Shown: positions 1 to 9,134, counted from the first letter of the stretch. The stretch: DNA of 64,000 nt from Pseudomonas sp. PIC25 (GCF_002286785.1 NZ_MUJY01000126.1:1-64000); one strand, 5' to 3'. Program-made: numbers and translations. The notes: generated by a model not told the origin, from the sequence alone.

Positions 1-60
1 CAGCTCCTGAACTCTGTTGCACGCATGACAGACCTCCAGAAAGGGGACGCCGTACAGTAA
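1..60 (+). CDS. possible C-terminal tail of an upstream gene (partial)
   Basis: Frame 1 is open from the first base and ends at a TAA at 58-60, giving about 19 residues ending in KGDAVQ. It could be the 3' end of a gene outside the window, but 19 open codons occur easily by chance and no family can be named. The next identified feature is hutF on the other strand, ending at 120. Confidence 0.18.
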   Translation, partial: QLLNSVARMTDLQKGDAVQ

Positions 61-78
61 GTTTAGGAGCTAGCAACA
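3..78. repeat. interrupted inverted repeat downstream of the possible gene end
   Basis: GCTCCTGAACT at 3-13 is complementary, with one G-T pair, to AGTTTAGGAGC at 60-70. TGTTGC at 15-20 is complementary to GCAACA at 73-78. The 46-base interval between the longer arms is too long for a normal intrinsic terminator. Function unknown; it may be chance or the trace of an element end. Confidence 0.3.
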
Positions 79-119
79 CTTAACGCAGACATAGCCAATA
101 AATTCGCCCACTGGGGCAC

Positions 120-1481
120 TCAGAGCAATGCGCGCAGTACCCGGGCAAACGCCCGGGCGGTTTCTTCCTCGGCGGCATGTCGACCGTCCCGCACCATCCA
201 GCGGCCATGCACCATCACATCGCGTACCTGACGATCGCCGCCGGCGAACAGCCAGCGATTGAGCAGGGCGTCGCCCTCGGCGGTAGCCAGGTAGGGATCG
301 CTGCCGTCCAGCACCAGCAGGTCGGCGCGGCGTCCGGGGGCGAGGGCACCGACGTTCTGCCCGAGGGCCAGGGTGCCGCCGGCCAGGGCGGCGTCATACA
401 GGGTGCGGCCGACGTTGGGCTGGTCGGCGCGAAACAGGCGGTTGCGCCGCTGGTCGCGCAGGCGCTGGCCGTACTCCAGCCAGCGCAACTCCTCCACCAC
501 GCTGACCGAGACATGGCTGTCCGAGCCGATGCCCAGGCGGCCGTTTCGGGCCAGGTAGTCCACTGCCGGGAACAGGCCGTCGCCGAGGTTGGCCTCGGTG
601 GTCGGGCAGAGACCGGCCACCACGCCACTGCGGGCCATGGCGGCAACCTCCTCATCCTCGACATGGGTGGCATGTACCAGGCACCAGCGCTCGTCCACCG
701 GTACGTTCTCATAGAGCCATTGCACCGGGCGCAGGCCGCTCCAGGCCAGGCAATCGTCGACTTCCTTGCGCTGCTCGGCAATGTGGATGTGGATGGGCCG
801 CTGCCCGTCGTCCGCCGCCAGCACTGCTTCGATCTGCTCCGGCGTGACGGCGCGCAGGGAGTGGAAGCACAGGCCCAGGCATTGTGTCGGTTCGTTCCGC
901 AGGGCGGCGTCCAGGCGTTGCAGCAGGGCCAGATAGCTGTCGGTGCCGTGGATGAAGCGGCGCTGCCCGACATTGGGCGCCTGGCCTCCGAAGCCGGAAT
1001 GGCTGTAGAGCACCGGCAGCAGGGTCAGGCCGATACCGGCATCGCGGGCTGCATGGCCGATACGCAGGGCCAGCTCGGCCGGGTCGGCATAGGGCCGGCC
1101 GTCGCTGTCATGGTGCACGTAATGGAATTCGGCGACGCCGGTGTAACCCGTCTTGAGCATCTCGATGTAGAGCTGGCGGGCGATGACTTCGAGTTGCTCC
1201 GGGGTGATTTTGCCGACCATCCGGTACATCAGCTCGCGCCAGGTCCAGAAGCTGTCCTGCGGATTGCCGGCCACTTCGGCGAGACCAGCCATGGCGCGCT
1301 GGAAGGCGTGGGAGTGCAGGTTGGGCATGCCGGGCAACGCGGGGCCGTTCAGGCGCTCGGCGCCGTCCGCGGAGGCGTCGGGCGCCACGCGGGTGATGAG
1401 GCCATCGGCAGCGATCTCGATGCGGACGTTCCGAGCCCAGCCCTCGGGCAGCAGTGCGCGTTCGGCGAAGAGAGAGGGCAT
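120..1481 (-). CDS. hutF: formimidoylglutamate deiminase HutF
   Basis: HutF hydrolyses N-formimino-L-glutamate to N-formyl-L-glutamate and ammonia, the fourth step of the five-step histidine pathway; HutG then acts on the product. The 453-residue protein belongs to the amidohydrolase superfamily. Metal-binding signatures are visible: NLHSHAFQ near residues 54-61 (His56, His58), HIHIAEQ in the middle, HATH, and GSDSH near residue 320, which carries the catalytic Asp. Length is normal for the family. The gene is divergent from hutC, with a HutC-type operator in the shared gap. Start ATG at 1481; the ribosome site in front of it is weak. Confidence 0.95.
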   Translation of the reverse strand: MPSLFAERALLPEGWARNVRIEIAADGLITRVAPDASADGAERLNGPALPGMPNLHSHAFQRAMAGLAEVAGNPQDSFWTWRELMYRMVGKITPEQLEVIARQLYIEMLKTGYTGVAEFHYVHHDSDGRPYADPAELALRIGHAARDAGIGLTLLPVLYSHSGFGGQAPNVGQRRFIHGTDSYLALLQRLDAALRNEPTQCLGLCFHSLRAVTPEQIEAVLAADDGQRPIHIHIAEQRKEVDDCLAWSGLRPVQWLYENVPVDERWCLVHATHVEDEEVAAMARSGVVAGLCPTTEANLGDGLFPAVDYLARNGRLGIGSDSHVSVSVVEELRWLEYGQRLRDQRRNRLFRADQPNVGRTLYDAALAGGTLALGQNVGALAPGRRADLLVLDGSDPYLATAEGDALLNRWLFAGGDRQVRDVMVHGRWMVRDGRHAAEEETARAFARVLRALL

Positions 1482-1509
1482 GGCAATGGGCCTCGCAATC
1501 GGTATTTAA

Positions 1510-1528
1510 CTTGTATATACATATACAG
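1510..1528. promoter_or_regulatory. HutC-type operator in the hutF/hutC gap
   Basis: CTTGTATATACA followed by TATACAG is a partly degenerate version of the perfect palindrome CTTGTATATACAAG found at 4257-4270. It lies 29 bases upstream of the hutF start and about 85 upstream of hutC, so one bound repressor could control both genes. HutC proteins of pseudomonads are known to bind this kind of sequence and to be released by urocanate; the assignment here is by similarity. Confidence 0.7.
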
Positions 1529-1612
1529 ACGTATCGGAGCGCCGTAAACTGCGGCTTGTCCGGGGCTGGATAATCCGGTACATGCCGGTATGCCCAAGAA
1601 TAGGAGAATCCC

Positions 1613-2365
1613 TTGAACGCCACGTCTTCCGAGCCGACTCCGCTGGCCGCGCAACTTGGCGACCAGCCCGCGCCGATCTACGCCCGGGTCAAGCAGATGA
1701 TCGTTGCGCAGATCCAGTCCGGCGCCTGGCCGCCGCATCACCGCGTGCCGTCCGAGTCGGAACTGGTCAGCCAACTGGGCTTCAGCCGCATGACCATCAA
1801 CCGCGCCCTGCGCGAGCTGACCGCCGAAGGGCTGCTGGTGCGCATGCAGGGAGTCGGCACTTTCGTCGCCGAACCCAAGGGGCAGGCGGCACTGTTCGAG
1901 GTGCACAACATCGCCGACGAGATAGCCGCCCGCGGCCATCGCCACCGTTGCGAGGTGATCCGCCTCGGCGAAGAACTGGCCGGGCCGGAGCGTGCCGTGG
2001 CGCTGGACATCCGCGAAGGGCAGCGGGTATTCCATTCGCTGATCGTGCACTACGAGAACGACGTGCCGGTGCAAGTCGAAGACCGCTACGTGAACGCCGA
2101 ACTGGCGCCGGACTACCTCAAGCAGGATTTCTCCAGCCTCACGCCTTATGCCTACTTGTCCCAGGTGGCGCCGCTCACCGAGGGCGAGCATGTGGTCGAG
2201 GCGATTCTCGCCGATGCCGAGGAATGCCGCTTGCTGCGCATCGAGCGCCATGAGCCCTGCCTGTTGATTCGCCGCCGTACCTGGTCGGGCCGCCGCGCGG
2301 TGACCAGCGCCCGGCTGGTCTATCCCGGCTCGCGCTATCGCCTGGAGGGGCGTTTCAACTCATGA
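1613..2365 (+). CDS. hutC: histidine utilisation repressor HutC (GntR/HutC family)
   Basis: This 250-residue GntR-type regulator has a winged helix-turn-helix near residues 20-88 (PIYARVKQMI, then PSESELVSQLGFSRMTINRALRELTAEGLLVRMQGVGTF), followed by a UTRA ligand-binding domain. HutC normally represses the hut genes and is relieved by urocanate. The start is TTG at 1613: AGGAG at 1602-1606 is well spaced and no ATG begins the conserved N-terminus. The stop overlaps the hutD start by four bases, so the two are probably translationally coupled. Confidence 0.93.
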   Translation: MNATSSEPTPLAAQLGDQPAPIYARVKQMIVAQIQSGAWPPHHRVPSESELVSQLGFSRMTINRALRELTAEGLLVRMQGVGTFVAEPKGQAALFEVHNIADEIAARGHRHRCEVIRLGEELAGPERAVALDIREGQRVFHSLIVHYENDVPVQVEDRYVNAELAPDYLKQDFSSLTPYAYLSQVAPLTEGEHVVEAILADAEECRLLRIERHEPCLLIRRRTWSGRRAVTSARLVYPGSRYRLEGRFNS

Positions 2366-2952
2366 CAGCGATCCGCCACCTGCGTGCCGCCGACTACCCG
2401 CATATGCCCTGGAAAAATGGCACCGGCAGTACCCTGGAGATCGCCCGCAACGTCGGCGACGGCCTGGACGGCTTCGGCTGGCGGCTGTCCATTGCCGATG
2501 TCGGCGAGTCCGGCGCGTTTTCCTGCTTCGCCGGCTACCAGCGGATCATCAGCGTGATCGAAGGCGCCGGCATGTGCCTGACCGTCGATGGCCTGCCCTC
2601 GCGCGACCTGCGGGCGCTGGATGCCTTCGCTTTCTCCGGCGGTAGTGCGGTGGACTGCCGGCTGCTCGATGGGCCGATCCGTGACTTCAACCTGATCTAT
2701 TCGCCGGCCCGCTACCACGCCCGCTTGCAGTGGCTGCGGCTGGACGGTGAGGTCCAGGTGTTCGGCTCGGCGCCGCTGTGGCTGGTCTTCGCCCTGGCCG
2801 ACGGGCTGGCGGTGCGCCTGGAAGGTGAAATAGTGGCGACCCTGGGGCGCCTCGATTGTCTGCAGGTGAATAGCGGGTCCGCCGCCTTGAAAGAACTGCG
2901 CCTCGAGGGGCAGGGGGCCTGTGCGCTGATCGAATTACAGCCTTTGGCTTGA
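2362..2952 (+). CDS. hutD: HutD family protein
   Basis: The 196-residue protein is recognisable as HutD by its N-terminus (HLRAADYPHMPWKNGTGSTLEIA) and by its position directly after hutC. HutD proteins have a cupin-like fold. They are proposed to tune or limit hut expression in pseudomonads and are not known to catalyse a pathway step. The ATG overlaps the hutC stop (ATGA). Length is normal. Confidence 0.9.
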   Translation: MTAIRHLRAADYPHMPWKNGTGSTLEIARNVGDGLDGFGWRLSIADVGESGAFSCFAGYQRIISVIEGAGMCLTVDGLPSRDLRALDAFAFSGGSAVDCRLLDGPIRDFNLIYSPARYHARLQWLRLDGEVQVFGSAPLWLVFALADGLAVRLEGEIVATLGRLDCLQVNSGSAALKELRLEGQGACALIELQPLA

Positions 2953-3037
2953 TTCGGGGCTCACTGTCCGTCCCGTCCGCTTTTTCTCGTCGTCTATCCT
3001 TCCTGGCTACGGCTGCGTTTCAGACGAGGAGATCGCC

Positions 3038-4057
3038 ATGACCCCGCTCCGCACCCTCATTTCGCTCGTTGCACTGGCGACGGTGTTGGCCGCGCCTACC
3101 GTACGGGCGGAGTGCCCGTATCCCAAGCCGGTGGTCTTCGCCGGGCTGAACTGGGAGAGCGGCATGTTTCTCACCGAGGTGCTGCGCTATGTCCTGGAAG
3201 AGGGCTACGACTGCCGCACCGATGCGCTGCCCGGTAACAGTGTGACCATGGAGAACGCGCTGGCGCAGAACGACATCCAGGTGTTCGCCGAGCAATGGGC
3301 CGGGCGTAGCCCGGTGTGGCGCGAGGCGGAGGAGGCCGGCAAGGTCTTCGCCGTGGGCGAGCCGGTGAAGGGTGCGAGTGAAGGATGGTGGGTGCCGGAA
3401 TACGTGGTCAAGGGCGATCCCCAACGCGGCATCGAGCCGCTGGCGCCGGAGTTGAGGAAGGTCAGCGACCTGCCGCGCTACAAGGCTCTGTTCCGCGACC
3501 CCGAAGACCCGGGCAAGGGGCGTTTCTACAATTGCCCGACCGGTTGGACCTGCGAAACGGTCAATAGCCAGAAGCTCAAGGCCTATGGCCTGCTCGACAG
3601 CTACACCAACTTCCGCACCGGTGCCGGGCCGGCGCTGGATGCGGCCATCGCCTCGGCCTATCGGCGCGGCGAACCGATCCTTTTCTACTACTGGTCGCCG
3701 ACACCGCTGATGGGGCGCTTCAAGCTGATCCAACTGGAGGAGCCGCCGTTCAGCGAAGAATCCTGGGCCACCCTGTCCGACCCCCGGCATCCCAATCCCA
3801 TCGGTGGCAGCTCGTTGCCGGCGAAGATCAGCATCGGCGTCTCGCGCGACCTGCACGACCGGGCGCCCGGGTTGGTCGGAATGTTCGAGCAGGTCGCGAT
3901 TCCGCTGCCCCTGCTCAACCAGGTGCTCGCCGAGATGGGCGAACAGCGGCGCGACGTGGCGGAGATGCGCGCGGCTTTCTTTCGCCAGCAGCGGGCGGTC
4001 TGGTCGCACTGGGTACCCGGCGAGGTGGCTGCACGGATCGACGCCAGCCTGAAGTGA
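3038..4057 (+). CDS. periplasmic substrate-binding protein of the glycine betaine/proline (OpuAC/ProX) type
   Basis: The 339-residue protein starts with a clear Sec signal peptide (MTPLRTLISLVALATVLAAPTVRAEC). The mature part resembles ABC-transporter binding proteins for quaternary amines and histidine (VVFAGLNWESGMFLTEVLRYVLEEGYDC near the start). It sits in the hut cluster after hutD, while the matching permease and ATPase lie downstream of hutU without a binding protein of their own. I infer that it delivers histidine or a related imidazole compound to them. An ACGAGGAG ribosome site precedes the ATG. Ligand not provable from sequence. Confidence 0.8.
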   Translation: MTPLRTLISLVALATVLAAPTVRAECPYPKPVVFAGLNWESGMFLTEVLRYVLEEGYDCRTDALPGNSVTMENALAQNDIQVFAEQWAGRSPVWREAEEAGKVFAVGEPVKGASEGWWVPEYVVKGDPQRGIEPLAPELRKVSDLPRYKALFRDPEDPGKGRFYNCPTGWTCETVNSQKLKAYGLLDSYTNFRTGAGPALDAAIASAYRRGEPILFYYWSPTPLMGRFKLIQLEEPPFSEESWATLSDPRHPNPIGGSSLPAKISIGVSRDLHDRAPGLVGMFEQVAIPLPLLNQVLAEMGEQRRDVAEMRAAFFRQQRAVWSHWVPGEVAARIDASLK

Positions 4058-4256
4058 TGTGCCGGCTGTTACCTCTCGAGTCATTTCGGGGCGTTCTGCC
4101 TCATTGCTGAGCATGCCCACGAAGAGCCGGCAGGTACCGGGCGTTTCGTCGGGCGTTCTCTCATTCCCGTCAAACCCGCGCTATTGCTGATTCCAGGGTT
4201 CCGGCGCGGCGCCTGCCGTTGCCTGTGGAGACGGATTGGCCTCTTGCTTGCATATT

Positions 4257-4270
4257 CTTGTATATACAAG
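4257..4270. promoter_or_regulatory. HutC operator, perfect palindrome
   Basis: CTTGTATATACAAG is a perfect 14-base palindrome 51 bases before the ATG of the YjiH-type gene. It shares its core with the site at 1510-1528. The position suits repression of the membrane protein-hutU-transport-hutIGH transcript by HutC. No good sigma70 -35/-10 pair was identified around it. Confidence 0.8.
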
Positions 4271-4321
4271 CATAGATATGTTCATGCGTTTCCATCGGAA
4301 ACACTGCCGGGAGGAACAGCG

Positions 4322-5650
4322 ATGCACGACCAGCCGACCACCACCCTGGCTGCCAGCGGCGGCACACGCGCCGTCCTGCGCCTGTTGGGTTTCAGCCTGA
4401 TCGGGCTGATCATCTTCTTCGTGCCCTTCGACATCGGTGGGCGCAACACCATCCTCCTCGACCACGCCGCTGGCGCGCTGATCGCCCATGCGCGGCCGCT
4501 GGTGATCGGCGTTGCCCTGCTGCTGATGGCCTACGGTGCGCTGGCGCCCTGGTTCGACGGCAGTTGGCGGCGGACCGCCGTGAGTCGTGTGTTCAGCGTG
4601 CTCAAGGTAATCGGCCTGGCGCTCGGCGCGGTGCACCTCGCCGGCCTTGCGCCCGCGGCGATCCAAGCGCCGGACATGCTGCCCTTCCTGTTCGACAAGC
4701 TGGTGCTGAACCTGGCGCTGATCGTGCCGCTGGGTTCGCTGGCCCTGGTGTTCCTGATCGGCTTCGGCCTGCTGGAGCTGGTCGGCGTGCTCATGCAGCC
4801 GGTGATGCGGCCGCTCTGGCGCACACCGGGCAAGTCGGCCATCGATGCCGTGGCCTCGTTCGTCGGCAGCTACTCGGTGGGCCTGCTGATTACCGACCGT
4901 ATGTACCAGCAGGGCCATTACAGCGTGCGCGAGGCGGCGATCATCGCCACCGGCTTCTCCACGGTATCGGCGCCGTTCATGGTCATCGTCGCCAAGACCC
5001 TCGGCCTGATGGCGCAGTGGAACCTGTATTTCTGGAGCGCGTTGGTGGTGACCTTCGCCGTTACCGCCGTGAGCGCGCGGATCTATCCGCTGTCGCGGTT
5101 GCCCGATGAAGGACGGCCCGACCCGCAGCTGGAGCCGGGTGTCGGCCGGCTGCGCAGCGCCTGGCTGGCCGGCATTACCCAGGCGCGCCAGGCGCCGGCC
5201 CTGCATCGCGCATTACTGGAAACCTTCGCCGATGGCCTGCGCATGGCCGCGGCAATCCTGCCGAGCATCCTCGCTGTCGGCCTGCTCGGGCTGCTGGCCG
5301 CCAAATACACCCCGCTGTTCGACGCCATCGGCGTGCTGCTCTACCCGGTCACCTGGCTGTTCGGCCTGCCCGAACCCATGGACGTGGCGCGCGCCATCGC
5401 CTCCGGGCTGGCCGAGATGTTCCTGCCGGCGATGCTGCTGAAGGACGCCGGCAGCCTGGTCAAGTTCGTGACCGCCATTGTCTCGGTGAGCAGCGTACTG
5501 TTCCTCTCCGCCTCGATTCCCTGCGTGCTTGCCACGCGTATTCCGCTGCGCCTGCGCGATCTGCTGCTGGTCTGGCTGCAACGCACGCTGCTCAGCCTGC
5601 TGTTCAGCATCCCCATCGCCTACCTGGCCCAGCACCTGGGCTGGCTCTGA
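4322..5650 (+). CDS. YjiH family (nucleoside-recognition GATE domain) membrane protein
   Basis: This 442-residue integral membrane protein has about ten hydrophobic segments, starting with LLGFSLIGLIIFFVPFDIGG. It resembles the YjiH family, which carries a GATE (nucleoside recognition) domain. Its place between the HutC operator and hutU suggests a role in uptake or export of histidine or a breakdown intermediate; that is inference from context only. ATG 4322 is chosen because GGAGG stands a few bases in front; the frame stays open to 4184, but that extension runs through the operator. Confidence 0.8.
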   Translation: MHDQPTTTLAASGGTRAVLRLLGFSLIGLIIFFVPFDIGGRNTILLDHAAGALIAHARPLVIGVALLLMAYGALAPWFDGSWRRTAVSRVFSVLKVIGLALGAVHLAGLAPAAIQAPDMLPFLFDKLVLNLALIVPLGSLALVFLIGFGLLELVGVLMQPVMRPLWRTPGKSAIDAVASFVGSYSVGLLITDRMYQQGHYSVREAAIIATGFSTVSAPFMVIVAKTLGLMAQWNLYFWSALVVTFAVTAVSARIYPLSRLPDEGRPDPQLEPGVGRLRSAWLAGITQARQAPALHRALLETFADGLRMAAAILPSILAVGLLGLLAAKYTPLFDAIGVLLYPVTWLFGLPEPMDVARAIASGLAEMFLPAMLLKDAGSLVKFVTAIVSVSSVLFLSASIPCVLATRIPLRLRDLLLVWLQRTLLSLLFSIPIAYLAQHLGWL

Positions 5651-5698
5651 CCCGAGCCGCCCCTTCGACGAACTGCCTGTGTAAAGGAGCTTTTTTCC

Positions 5699-7372
5699 AT
5701 GACCGCCCCGACCCGTTACCGCGACACCGAGATCCGCGCTCCCCGTGGTACCCGGCTGAACGCCAAGAGCTGGCTGACCGAAGCGCCGCTGCGCATGTTG
5801 ATGAACAACCTCGACCCGGATGTGGCGGAAAACCCCAAGGAATTGGTGGTCTACGGCGGTATCGGCCGTGCCGCGCGTAATTGGGAGTGCTACGACCGCA
5901 TCGTCGAAACGCTCAAGGAACTGAACGACGACGAGACCCTGCTGGTGCAGTCCGGCAAGCCGGTGGGCGTGTTCCGTACCCACAAGGATGCCCCGCGCGT
6001 GCTGATCGCCAACTCCAACCTGGTGCCGCACTGGGCGACCTGGGAGCACTTCAACGAGCTGGACGCCAAGGGCCTGGCCATGTATGGCCAGATGACCGCC
6101 GGTAGCTGGATCTACATCGGCAGCCAGGGCATCGTCCAAGGCACCTACGAAACCTTTGTCGAGGCCGGCCGCCAGCACTACGGCGGTAACCTCGCCGGCC
6201 GCTGGGTACTCACTGCCGGCCTCGGCGGCATGGGCGGCGCGCAGCCGCTGGCGGCGACCCTGGCCGGCGCCTGCTCGCTGAACATCGAGTGCCAGCAGAG
6301 CCGCATCGACTTCCGTCTGCGCACCCGTTACGTCGACGAGCAGGCCAAGGACCTGGACGACGCCCTGGCGCGCATCTCCCGCTACACCGCCGAGGGCAAG
6401 GCGATCTCCATCGCCCTTTGCGGCAACGCCGCGGAAGTCCTGCCGGAGCTGGTACGCCGTGGCGTGCGCCCGGACCTGGTCACCGATCAGACCAGCGCCC
6501 ATGACCCGCTCAACGGTTACCTGCCGATCGGTTGGAGCTGGGAGCAGTACCGCGAGCGGGCCCAGAGCGAGCCGGTCGCCGTGGTTAAGGCGGCCAAGCA
6601 GTCCATGGCGGTCCATGTGCGTGCCATGCTCGACTTCCAGAAACAGGGCGTGCCGACCTTCGACTACGGCAACAACATCCGCCAGATGGCCAAGGAAGAG
6701 GGCGTGGAGAACGCCTTCGACTTTCCCGGTTTTGTCCCGGCCTACATCCGTCCGCTGTTCTGCCGGGGCGTCGGGCCGTTCCGCTGGGCCGCGTTGTCCG
6801 GCGAGGCCGAGGACATCTACAAGACCGACGCCAAGGTCAAGGAACTGATCCCGGACGACGCGCACCTGCACCGCTGGTTGGACATGGCCCGCGAGCGCAT
6901 CGCCTTCCAGGGCCTGCCGGCGCGCATCTGCTGGGTCGGCCTGGGGCAGCGCGCCAAGCTCGGTCTGGCGTTCAACGAAATGGTCCGTTCCGGCGAGCTG
7001 AAGGCGCCGGTGGTGATCGGTCGCGACCACCTCGACTCCGGCTCGGTGGCCAGCCCCAACCGCGAGACCGAGGCCATGCGGGACGGCTCCGACGCTGTCT
7101 CCGACTGGCCGCTGCTCAACGCGCTGCTGAACACCGCCAGCGGCGCCACCTGGGTGTCGCTGCACCACGGTGGCGGCGTCGGCATGGGCTTCTCCCAGCA
7201 TTCCGGCATGGTGATCGTCTGCGACGGCACCGACGAAGCCGCCGCACGCATCGCCCGGGTGCTGACCAACGATCCGGGCACCGGAGTGATGCGCCATGCC
7301 GATGCCGGCTACCCGATCGCCATCGACTGCGCCCGCGAGCAGGGATTGAACCTGCCAATGCTCAAGGACTGA
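5699..7372 (+). CDS. hutU: urocanate hydratase HutU
   Basis: Urocanase adds water to urocanate to give 4-imidazolone-5-propionate, using tightly bound NAD+. The 557-residue protein has normal length. Family signatures are present, including [17 protein letters not shown], the glycine-rich [13 protein letters not shown] near residue 180, and [15 protein letters not shown] around residue 360, which carries the active-site Cys region. The AAAGGAG ribosome site lies ten bases before the ATG. Second step of histidine breakdown. Confidence 0.97.
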   Translation: MTAPTRYRDTEIRAPRGTRLNAKSWLTEAPLRMLMNNLDPDVAENPKELVVYGGIGRAARNWECYDRIVETLKELNDDETLLVQSGKPVGVFRTHKDAPRVLIANSNLVPHWATWEHFNELDAKGLAMYGQMTAGSWIYIGSQGIVQGTYETFVEAGRQHYGGNLAGRWVLTAGLGGMGGAQPLAATLAGACSLNIECQQSRIDFRLRTRYVDEQAKDLDDALARISRYTAEGKAISIALCGNAAEVLPELVRRGVRPDLVTDQTSAHDPLNGYLPIGWSWEQYRERAQSEPVAVVKAAKQSMAVHVRAMLDFQKQGVPTFDYGNNIRQMAKEEGVENAFDFPGFVPAYIRPLFCRGVGPFRWAALSGEAEDIYKTDAKVKELIPDDAHLHRWLDMARERIAFQGLPARICWVGLGQRAKLGLAFNEMVRSGELKAPVVIGRDHLDSGSVASPNRETEAMRDGSDAVSDWPLLNALLNTASGATWVSLHHGGGVGMGFSQHSGMVIVCDGTDEAAARIARVLTNDPGTGVMRHADAGYPIAIDCAREQGLNLPMLKD

Positions 7373-7397
7373 GCCGGTTGGCTAGGGTGAAGACAGG

Positions 7398-7439
7398 GGC
7401 ATCCCTCCATCGACCCTTGGTGGGTCGGTGATGGATGCC
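7398..7439 (+). promoter_or_regulatory. intercistronic hairpin between hutU and the hut transporter genes
   Basis: GGCATCC (7398-7404) pairs with GGATGCC (7433-7439), and inside it CGACCC (7411-7416) pairs with GGGTCG (7422-7427) around a five-base loop. There is no U-tract, so it is more likely an mRNA stability or read-through element than a full terminator. It covers the alternative upstream ATG of the permease gene at 7435. Confidence 0.5.
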
Positions 7440-7467
7440 ATGTCCGAACCCTGAACGAGACGAGCGC

Positions 7468-8319
7468 ATGTTCCCGGAACGCTTCACTTTTTCCATCGCC
7501 GATTGGGTCAATGCCGGCATCGATAGCCTGGTGGCCGACTACGGAGATCTGTTCCGCCAGGTCTCCGCGTCGCTGCTGTGGGTCATCGTTAATTTGGAAA
7601 GCCTACTGCGGGCGACTCCCTGGTGGCTGCTCCTGGCCCTGGTCGCGGCCCTGGCCTGGCATGCCACGCGGCGGCTGACCACGGCGCTGGCCATGGCCGG
7701 CCTGCTGTTCCTGGTGGGCGCGGTGGGGCTGTGGGACAAGTTGATGCAGACCCTGGCGTTGATGCTGGTGGCCACCGGTCTGGCGGTGCTGCTGGGCATT
7801 CCCCTGGGCATCCTGGCGGCCCGCAGCGATCGCCTGCGCGCCGTGCTGATGCCGCTGCTGGACGTCATGCAGACGCTGCCCAGCTTCGTCTACCTGATCC
7901 CGGTGCTAATGCTGTTCGGCCTCGGCAAGGTGCCGGCGATCTTCGCCACCGTGGTCTACGCCGCACCGCCGCTGATCCGTCTCACCGACCTGGGTATCCG
8001 CCAGGTGGACCGCGAAGTGATGGAGGCGGTCAACGCCTTCGGCGCCAACCGCTGGCAGCAGTTGTTCGGCGTGCAGTTGCCGCTGGCCCTGCCGAGCATT
8101 ATGGCGGGGATCAACCAGACCACCATGATGGCGCTGTCGATGGTGGTGATCGCCTCGATGATCGGCGCCCGCGGCCTCGGCGAAGAGGTGCTGGTGGGCA
8201 TCCAGACCCTGGATGTCGGCAGGGGCCTGGAGGCGGGGCTGGCGATCGTCGTCCTCGCCGTGGTCATCGACCGCATCACCCAGGCGTATGGGTGTCCGCG
8301 CAGGGAGGCGAGTCGATGA
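7468..8319 (+). CDS. hutW: ABC transporter permease, histidine/glycine-betaine type (HutW-like)
   Basis: The 283-residue inner-membrane permease has several transmembrane segments and the binding-protein-dependent transport motif near VMEAVNAFGANRWQQLFGVQLPLALPSIMAGINQ, the EAA loop that contacts the ATPase. It is similar to ProW/HutW-type permeases. ATG 7468 (MFPERFTF) is preferred over ATG 7435, which lies inside an intercistronic hairpin and would add eleven non-conserved residues. The stop overlaps the ATPase start (ATGA at 8316-8319). The likely partner binding protein is at 3038-4057. Confidence 0.88.
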   Translation: MFPERFTFSIADWVNAGIDSLVADYGDLFRQVSASLLWVIVNLESLLRATPWWLLLALVAALAWHATRRLTTALAMAGLLFLVGAVGLWDKLMQTLALMLVATGLAVLLGIPLGILAARSDRLRAVLMPLLDVMQTLPSFVYLIPVLMLFGLGKVPAIFATVVYAAPPLIRLTDLGIRQVDREVMEAVNAFGANRWQQLFGVQLPLALPSIMAGINQTTMMALSMVVIASMIGARGLGEEVLVGIQTLDVGRGLEAGLAIVVLAVVIDRITQAYGCPRREASR

Positions 8320-9134
8320 GCGACAAGATCGTCGTGCGCAACGTCTCCAAATTGTTCGGCCCGCGCACCGAGGCGGCCCTGGCGCTGCTCGGCGAGGGCC
8401 GGAGTAAGGCCGAAGTGCTCGCCTCCACCGGCTGCGTGGTGGGCGTGCAGGATCTGTCGTTGAGCGTGATGGCTGGGGAGCTGTTCGTGGTCATGGGGTT
8501 GTCCGGCTCGGGCAAATCGACCCTGGTGCGCCACCTCAACCGGCTGGTCGATCCCACGCAGGGCGAGGTGCTGGTCAACGGCGAGAACATTCTCGCCTAC
8601 GACATGCCGCGCCTGCGGGAATATCGGCGGCGTACCGTCAGCATGGTGTTCCAGGGCTTCGGCCTGCTGCCGCACCGCACGGTACTGGACAACGTCGCCT
8701 ATGGCCTGGAAGTGCGTGGCGAGCCCCGGGCGCAGCGCCACGAGCACGCCGCCCAGTGGGTCGCCACGGTCGGCCTGACCGGCTACGAGAAGGCATACCC
8801 GCACCAGTTGTCTGGCGGCATGCGCCAGCGCGTCGGCTTGGCCCGGGCGCTGGCGGCGGACACCGAAATCCTGCTGATGGATGAGGCGTTCGGCGCCCTC
8901 GATCCGCTGATCCGTGCGGACATGCAGGACCAGCTGCTGGAGCTGCAACAGCGCCTGCACAAGACCATTGTGTTTATCACCCACGACCTCGACGAAGCCC
9001 TGCGCCTGGGCAACCGCATCGCCCTGATGAAGGACGGGCGGCTGGTCCAGGTGGGCACGCCGGGGGACATCCTCGAACGACCGGCGGACGACTATGTCGA
9101 CCGCTTCGTCCAGCGCCGCCTGACGGCGCGCTAG
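8316..9134 (+). CDS. hutV: ABC transporter ATP-binding protein, histidine/glycine-betaine type (HutV-like)
   Basis: The 272-residue ATPase energises the hut-linked importer. Walker A is GLSGSGKST, the Q-loop is [10 protein letters not shown], the signature is [15 protein letters not shown], Walker B is [13 protein letters not shown], and the H-loop is FITHDLDEA. The N-terminal extension before the Walker A is typical of ProV/HutV proteins. There is no CBS pair at the C-terminus, unlike ProV, so osmotic gating is unlikely. Translation is probably coupled to the permease through the four-base overlap. Confidence 0.92.
   Translation: MSDKIVVRNVSKLFGPRTEAALALLGEGRSKAEVLASTGCVVGVQDLSLSVMAGELFVVMGLSGSGKSTLVRHLNRLVDPTQGEVLVNGENILAYDMPRLREYRRRTVSMVFQGFGLLPHRTVLDNVAYGLEVRGEPRAQRHEHAAQWVATVGLTGYEKAYPHQLSGGMRQRVGLARALAADTEILLMDEAFGALDPLIRADMQDQLLELQQRLHKTIVFITHDLDEALRLGNRIALMKDGRLVQVGTPGDILERPADDYVDRFVQRRLTAR

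Noticed and set aside
5213-7297. 694-codon open frame on the minus strand
   Set aside because: Antisense of the YjiH-type gene and hutU; no recognisable domain.
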